Shown here in pieces: positions 61,317-64,000 of a stretch of DNA of 64,000 nt. The position numbers were made by a program, and so were the translations under genes. The notes under the pieces are model-generated. The model saw only the letters and a list, made by a program, of their open reading frames with translations. It was not told where the DNA came from and did not search any database. The stretch lies in the NCBI RefSeq assembly GCF_039521325.1, contig NZ_BAAACD010000044.1. One strand, 5' to 3'. Source of the DNA: Clostridium_X cadaveris (lineage in GTDB: Bacteria > Bacillota > Clostridia > Clostridiales > Clostridiaceae). The number at the start of each line of letters is the position of its first letter. The stretch's first letter is position 1.

Positions 61317-61344
61317 ATTATAACCATGTTATAAAAAAAATCAA
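61317..61344 (-). promoter_or_regulatory. Promoter of asnS
   Basis: Minus strand TTGATT (61339-61344) and TATAAT (61317-61322), spacer 16. Confidence 0.65.
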
Positions 61345-61409
61345 CTATTATTAACTGGGTGTTCAGCATTATTTGGACAAATTTAGAAATCATAAATCGA
61401 AATGAAGGA

Positions 61410-61922
61410 TTAAGAAGATTCATATTTGTCTTTGTCTAATATTATTAAGGCTCTTGTAAGCTCTTCTGTATGTTCTTTTTCATCTTTTGTTATATGACGG
61501 ATTAGGTTGATTAATTTTTCATCACTAAGGTGAGAAATAAGATCTTCATAAAGAATTATAGCTTCTAATTCTCCCTTTATAGCATCTCTAATATTTGTAA
61601 GCAAATTATTTTTAGTGTTTTTGAAGTGAATTTCATCTTTATACTTATCTTTCAAAGATATTTGAATGTGCTCAGAAGCTTCTTCTGATAATTTACATTC
61701 TTCTTCATCTACGGATCTTAGTGCATCTAGAAATTCCATATAATGATGTTTTTCTTCTTCTCTTATGTGGTGGAAGAGCTCTTTAACTTCCTTGTTATCA
61801 GTAGCACTTATAAAACTAGTATAATCATTAATCGCAACCAGCTCGGCAATCATTCCTTCTCTAAGAAGAGTTTGAATGTCTTTTAAAAGGCCTTGAGGCT
61901 GCCTATCAGTTGTATAACTCAT
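61410..61922 (-). CDS. Ferritin-like/rubrerythrin-type diiron protein
   Basis: A 170-residue four-helix protein. Two ligand sets are visible: Glu27 with REEEKHH (about residues 54-60) and GELEAIILYE with KDEKEH (about 115-152), the E-x(n)-ExxH twice pattern of rubrerythrin-like ferritins. No rubredoxin domain is attached. It may store or handle iron or reduce peroxide. The ATG has AGGAG upstream. No terminator stands out. Confidence 0.85.
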   Translation of the reverse strand: MSYTTDRQPQGLLKDIQTLLREGMIAELVAINDYTSFISATDNKEVKELFHHIREEEKHHYMEFLDALRSVDEEECKLSEEASEHIQISLKDKYKDEIHFKNTKNNLLTNIRDAIKGELEAIILYEDLISHLSDEKLINLIRHITKDEKEHTEELTRALIILDKDKYESS

Positions 61923-62163
61923 AAAATCTCCTAAAAATTGTTAGTATATAATATTATATTCATTATATTATAATAGAGTTACATAAAATAAAGCTTAAAA
62001 TATAAAAATAAAGTATTAAGTATGATGAAACTAAAAATACAAAAAAGTTACAAATAAAAATTATTTTACCAAAATTAGGTTGAAAAAAAAACAAAATTGT
62101 GAAATAATTTTAATATGCCATTTAACATGTATAAAATAATACATTCAATAGCTGGAGGCTTTT
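61923..62163. other. AT-rich intergenic region, no gene seen
   Basis: Divergent spacer between the ferritin-like gene and the TPR-GGDEF gene. Only a weak TATAAA near 62130 precedes the latter. No stable hairpin or repeat found. Confidence 0.4.
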
Positions 62164-63822
62164 ATGGATAAGAAAATTTCAGATGAAGTAAACAGTAAAA
62201 TTGAACAAGTTGATAACATAATATACAAGGATTTAAATAAAGCATATGAAATAGCTAACGAAGCATATGAAATGTCAAAACAATATAATCTTCGCTTACA
62301 GCAGGGAAAATCATTGATGGCATTGTGTAAGGTGTTTAGGGCAGAAGGAAAGATAAGTCAGTGTTTAGAGTATGCTTATGAAGCTCTTGGAATTTTTAGT
62401 GATTTAGGCAATAAAGAAAAAAAAATTCAGGCTCTAAACATGATATCTATATGTTATTATTATAGCAATGTATATGATAAAGCTACTCAATACTTATTTG
62501 AGGCTTTAGAATTATGCGAAGATATAAGAGATGATTTCATGTTAAGCTATATTTTAAATAATATTGGGGATATATATAGAGAATCAAAAAAACTTGCTGA
62601 TGCTTTAGAGTATTATAATAAATCTTATAAAATATGTGAGGGTTCAAAATTTAGTTGGAATAAAGGCTACATCTTAAAGAATATAGGAAAGGTTTATTTT
62701 GATATGGGAAAATTTGATGAAGCAATGGAGTGGTTTTCAAAGAGTTACTATATGGCAATAAAATGTAAGGATTATGTTGAACTAGGACAGATAGAAAGTC
62801 AGATGGGAAACGTTTATGTAAAATTAGAAGATTACAACAAAGCTAAAGCGTGTTACCAAAAATCCTTAGAAAGATTTAAAGAAACAGATGGAAGAAGGTA
62901 TGAAATAGATTCTCTAATAGGTCTTGGAAGGATAGAATTAAAGAAAAAACCTAAGAATGCTATAAGCTATTTTGAGAAAGCTATTGAAGAATGTGATGAA
63001 ATAAGTGATGATAGAAAATTAAGCTATATTTATTCTATACTTGCTAATTATTATGAAGAAAATGAGAATTATAAGCTTGCATTGGAGTATGAAAAAAAGC
63101 ATTATAATATTAGTGAAAAAATAAATACAATAATGATTGGATATAAGCTTGAAATAATAAAGTTTGAGCTTGCAAAAATAAATATAAATTCTAAAATAGA
63201 ATCATTTAAGACCATAAATGAGCAACTGGAAGAAGAAATACATAATCATGAGGAGAAATTAAAAGAATTAACTGCATTAAATGATTCTTTAAAGGAAAAA
63301 GCAAATTATGACCATCTTACAGGACTAGCAAATAGACATTTTATAGATACATACATGAATAACTTATGGGCTGAATGCAATGAGAAAAACCAAAGTATCT
63401 TTGTCATGATTATGGATATAGATGATTTTAAAAGATTTAATGACCATTGGGGTCATGCTGAAGGTGATGAATGCTTAAAGAAAGTAGCTGCTATACTTGA
63501 TGAAAATAATTTATCATTAAAGTCTTTCACTGGAAGATATGGGGGAGAAGAATTTATATTCTTCAAGAAAGATATAACATATGAAGAGGCTTTAAATATA
63601 GGAGAATTTTTTAGAACAAAAGTTAGTGAATTGAATCTTAAGTATAACGAAAATTATGATGAAAATGTGACTTTAAGCATAGGCGGGGTTATAGGGTATA
63701 CTTCTGATTTAAGGGATATAAAAACTGCAATAGATATGGCTGACAAACAGCTTTATGTTTCAAAAAATATGGGTAAAAATATAGTTAATATTGTTTCAAC
63801 AACAATTAATAACTATTTATAA
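62164..63822 (+). CDS. TPR-repeat diguanylate cyclase (GGDEF)
   Basis: A 552-residue cytoplasmic signalling protein. Residues about 1-330 are tandem tetratricopeptide repeats (ALEYYNKSYKICEGS; AMEWFSKSYYMAIKC; AKACYQKSLERFKET). A coiled coil follows (about 335-380), then a GGDEF domain (about 385-545) with the active-site loop GRYGGEEF (near 457-464) and DIDDFKRFNDHWGHAEGD. The GGEEF form is normally active, so it should make cyclic di-GMP. No membrane segment. The TPR part probably senses a protein or peptide. An RxxD inhibitory site may be absent. Confidence 0.9.
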   Translation: MDKKISDEVNSKIEQVDNIIYKDLNKAYEIANEAYEMSKQYNLRLQQGKSLMALCKVFRAEGKISQCLEYAYEALGIFSDLGNKEKKIQALNMISICYYYSNVYDKATQYLFEALELCEDIRDDFMLSYILNNIGDIYRESKKLADALEYYNKSYKICEGSKFSWNKGYILKNIGKVYFDMGKFDEAMEWFSKSYYMAIKCKDYVELGQIESQMGNVYVKLEDYNKAKACYQKSLERFKETDGRRYEIDSLIGLGRIELKKKPKNAISYFEKAIEECDEISDDRKLSYIYSILANYYEENENYKLALEYEKKHYNISEKINTIMIGYKLEIIKFELAKININSKIESFKTINEQLEEEIHNHEEKLKELTALNDSLKEKANYDHLTGLANRHFIDTYMNNLWAECNEKNQSIFVMIMDIDDFKRFNDHWGHAEGDECLKKVAAILDENNLSLKSFTGRYGGEEFIFFKKDITYEEALNIGEFFRTKVSELNLKYNENYDENVTLSIGGVIGYTSDLRDIKTAIDMADKQLYVSKNMGKNIVNIVSTTINNYL

Positions 63823-63829
63823 AATAGAG

Positions 63830-63868
63830 GAGGGTAGAAAGTAAACAAATTACTTTCTACCCTCTTGT
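63830..63868. terminator. Bidirectional terminator between convergent genes
   Basis: Perfect 15-base stem (63830-63844 with 63850-63864), loop of five bases. Confidence 0.85.
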
Positions 63869-63911
63869 GTATTTAATTTAAATTATTTTTATAAAGATAC
63901 TCCAAATTGGT

Positions 63912-64000
63912 TTAAGCGCCTTCTTTTAAGAAACGGTATTGGGCCATATATAGATTATAGTAGTAACCTTTAAGTTTTAAAAGTTCATCGTGAGTACCGG
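63912..64000 (-). CDS. C-terminal end of an ABC exporter ATPase (partial)
   Basis: The last 29 codons of a minus-strand gene that runs out of the window. The reading GTHDELLKLKGYYYNLYMAQ and a short basic tail is the usual end of a fused permease-ATPase exporter of the MsbA/MdlB type. Stop codon at 63912-63914. Confidence 0.8.
   Translation of the reverse strand, partial: GTHDELLKLKGYYYNLYMAQYRFLKEGA

Noticed and set aside
1..64000. tRNA or rRNA genes, CRISPR arrays, insertion sequences, prophage
   Set aside because: Scanned for CCA-ended cloverleafs, evenly spaced repeats, transposases and phage structural genes; none was seen. The GH25 lysozyme alone is not enough to call a prophage.

Overview
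The window is AT-rich chromosomal DNA of an endospore-forming anaerobic Firmicute, almost certainly Clostridium in the strict sense. The signs are strong AGGAGG ribosome binding sites, the sporulation pair spmA/spmB, class III (oxygen-sensitive) ribonucleotide reductase, a single-cluster ferredoxin, three T-box leaders on aminoacyl-tRNA synthetase genes, FMN and TPP riboswitches, and short operons closed by intrinsic hairpins. I see no phage, insertion sequence, CRISPR array, rRNA or tRNA gene. The gene content is mostly core genome.

Layout. 0-6 kb: a YjiH-type membrane protein (minus), the pyrimidine run pyrC-pyrK-pyrD (plus), a small BFD-like Fe-S protein and dusA (both minus). 6-8 kb: a GH25 lysozyme without a signal peptide and a small membrane protein. 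8-12.5 kb: T-box-ileS and a CcpA-like LacI regulator. 12.6-17.2 kb: a complete Bce-type module (response regulator, kinase, ABC ATPase, FtsX-type permease) for sensing and resisting cell-wall-active peptides. 17.3-19 kb: two small proteins, then spmA-spmB. 19.2-21.8 kb: an ABC-2 export pair and a 59-residue membrane peptide gene. 21.9-25.6 kb: FMN-riboswitch-ribD-ribE-ribBA-ribH (minus). 25.6-27 kb: a MATE exporter. 27.2-29.5 kb: kbl plus an SDR-type threonine dehydrogenase, followed by a PheB-like ACT protein and an Xaa-Pro aminopeptidase.

31.3-33.7 kb: T-box-metG. 33.8-35.3 kb: a DUF445 protein. Then a cold-shock protein (minus), followed by the plus-strand run tatD, a G5/3D-domain protein (YabE type), rnmV and ksgA. 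39.5-43.3 kb: a Lys/Glu-repeat protein of unknown function, a membrane-anchored protein, a first lgt paralogue overlapping a lipoprotein gene. 43.3-44.4 kb: an Mrp/NBP35 ATPase and a ferredoxin. 44.5-45.7 kb: TPP-riboswitch-thiT-thiamine-binding protein (minus). 45.7-47 kb: degV-padR (minus). Then an MgtC-like protein, a YerB-type lipoprotein, nrdD, a PF06541 membrane protein, an S9 peptidase, nrdG, a 39-residue peptide gene, pepA, a Fur-box-controlled haem-type membrane protein, an HD hydrolase, a second (canonical) lgt, T-box-asnS, a ferritin-like protein, a TPR-GGDEF diguanylate cyclase, and the 3' end of an ABC exporter.

Working together. Flavin, thiamine and aminoacyl-tRNA supply are each under RNA control by their own product or substrate. 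Several promoters carry readable protein operators: a BceR-type site before the Bce transporter, tandem repeats over the degV-padR promoter, a near-consensus NrdR box at nrdD, and a 17/19 Fur box at 56794-56812. The most interesting less-explained items are the two divergent Lgt paralogues (one coupled to a lipoprotein), the structured leader of the second lgt, the Lys/Glu repeat protein, the short peptide genes at 21660 and 54987, and the TPR-GGDEF protein.
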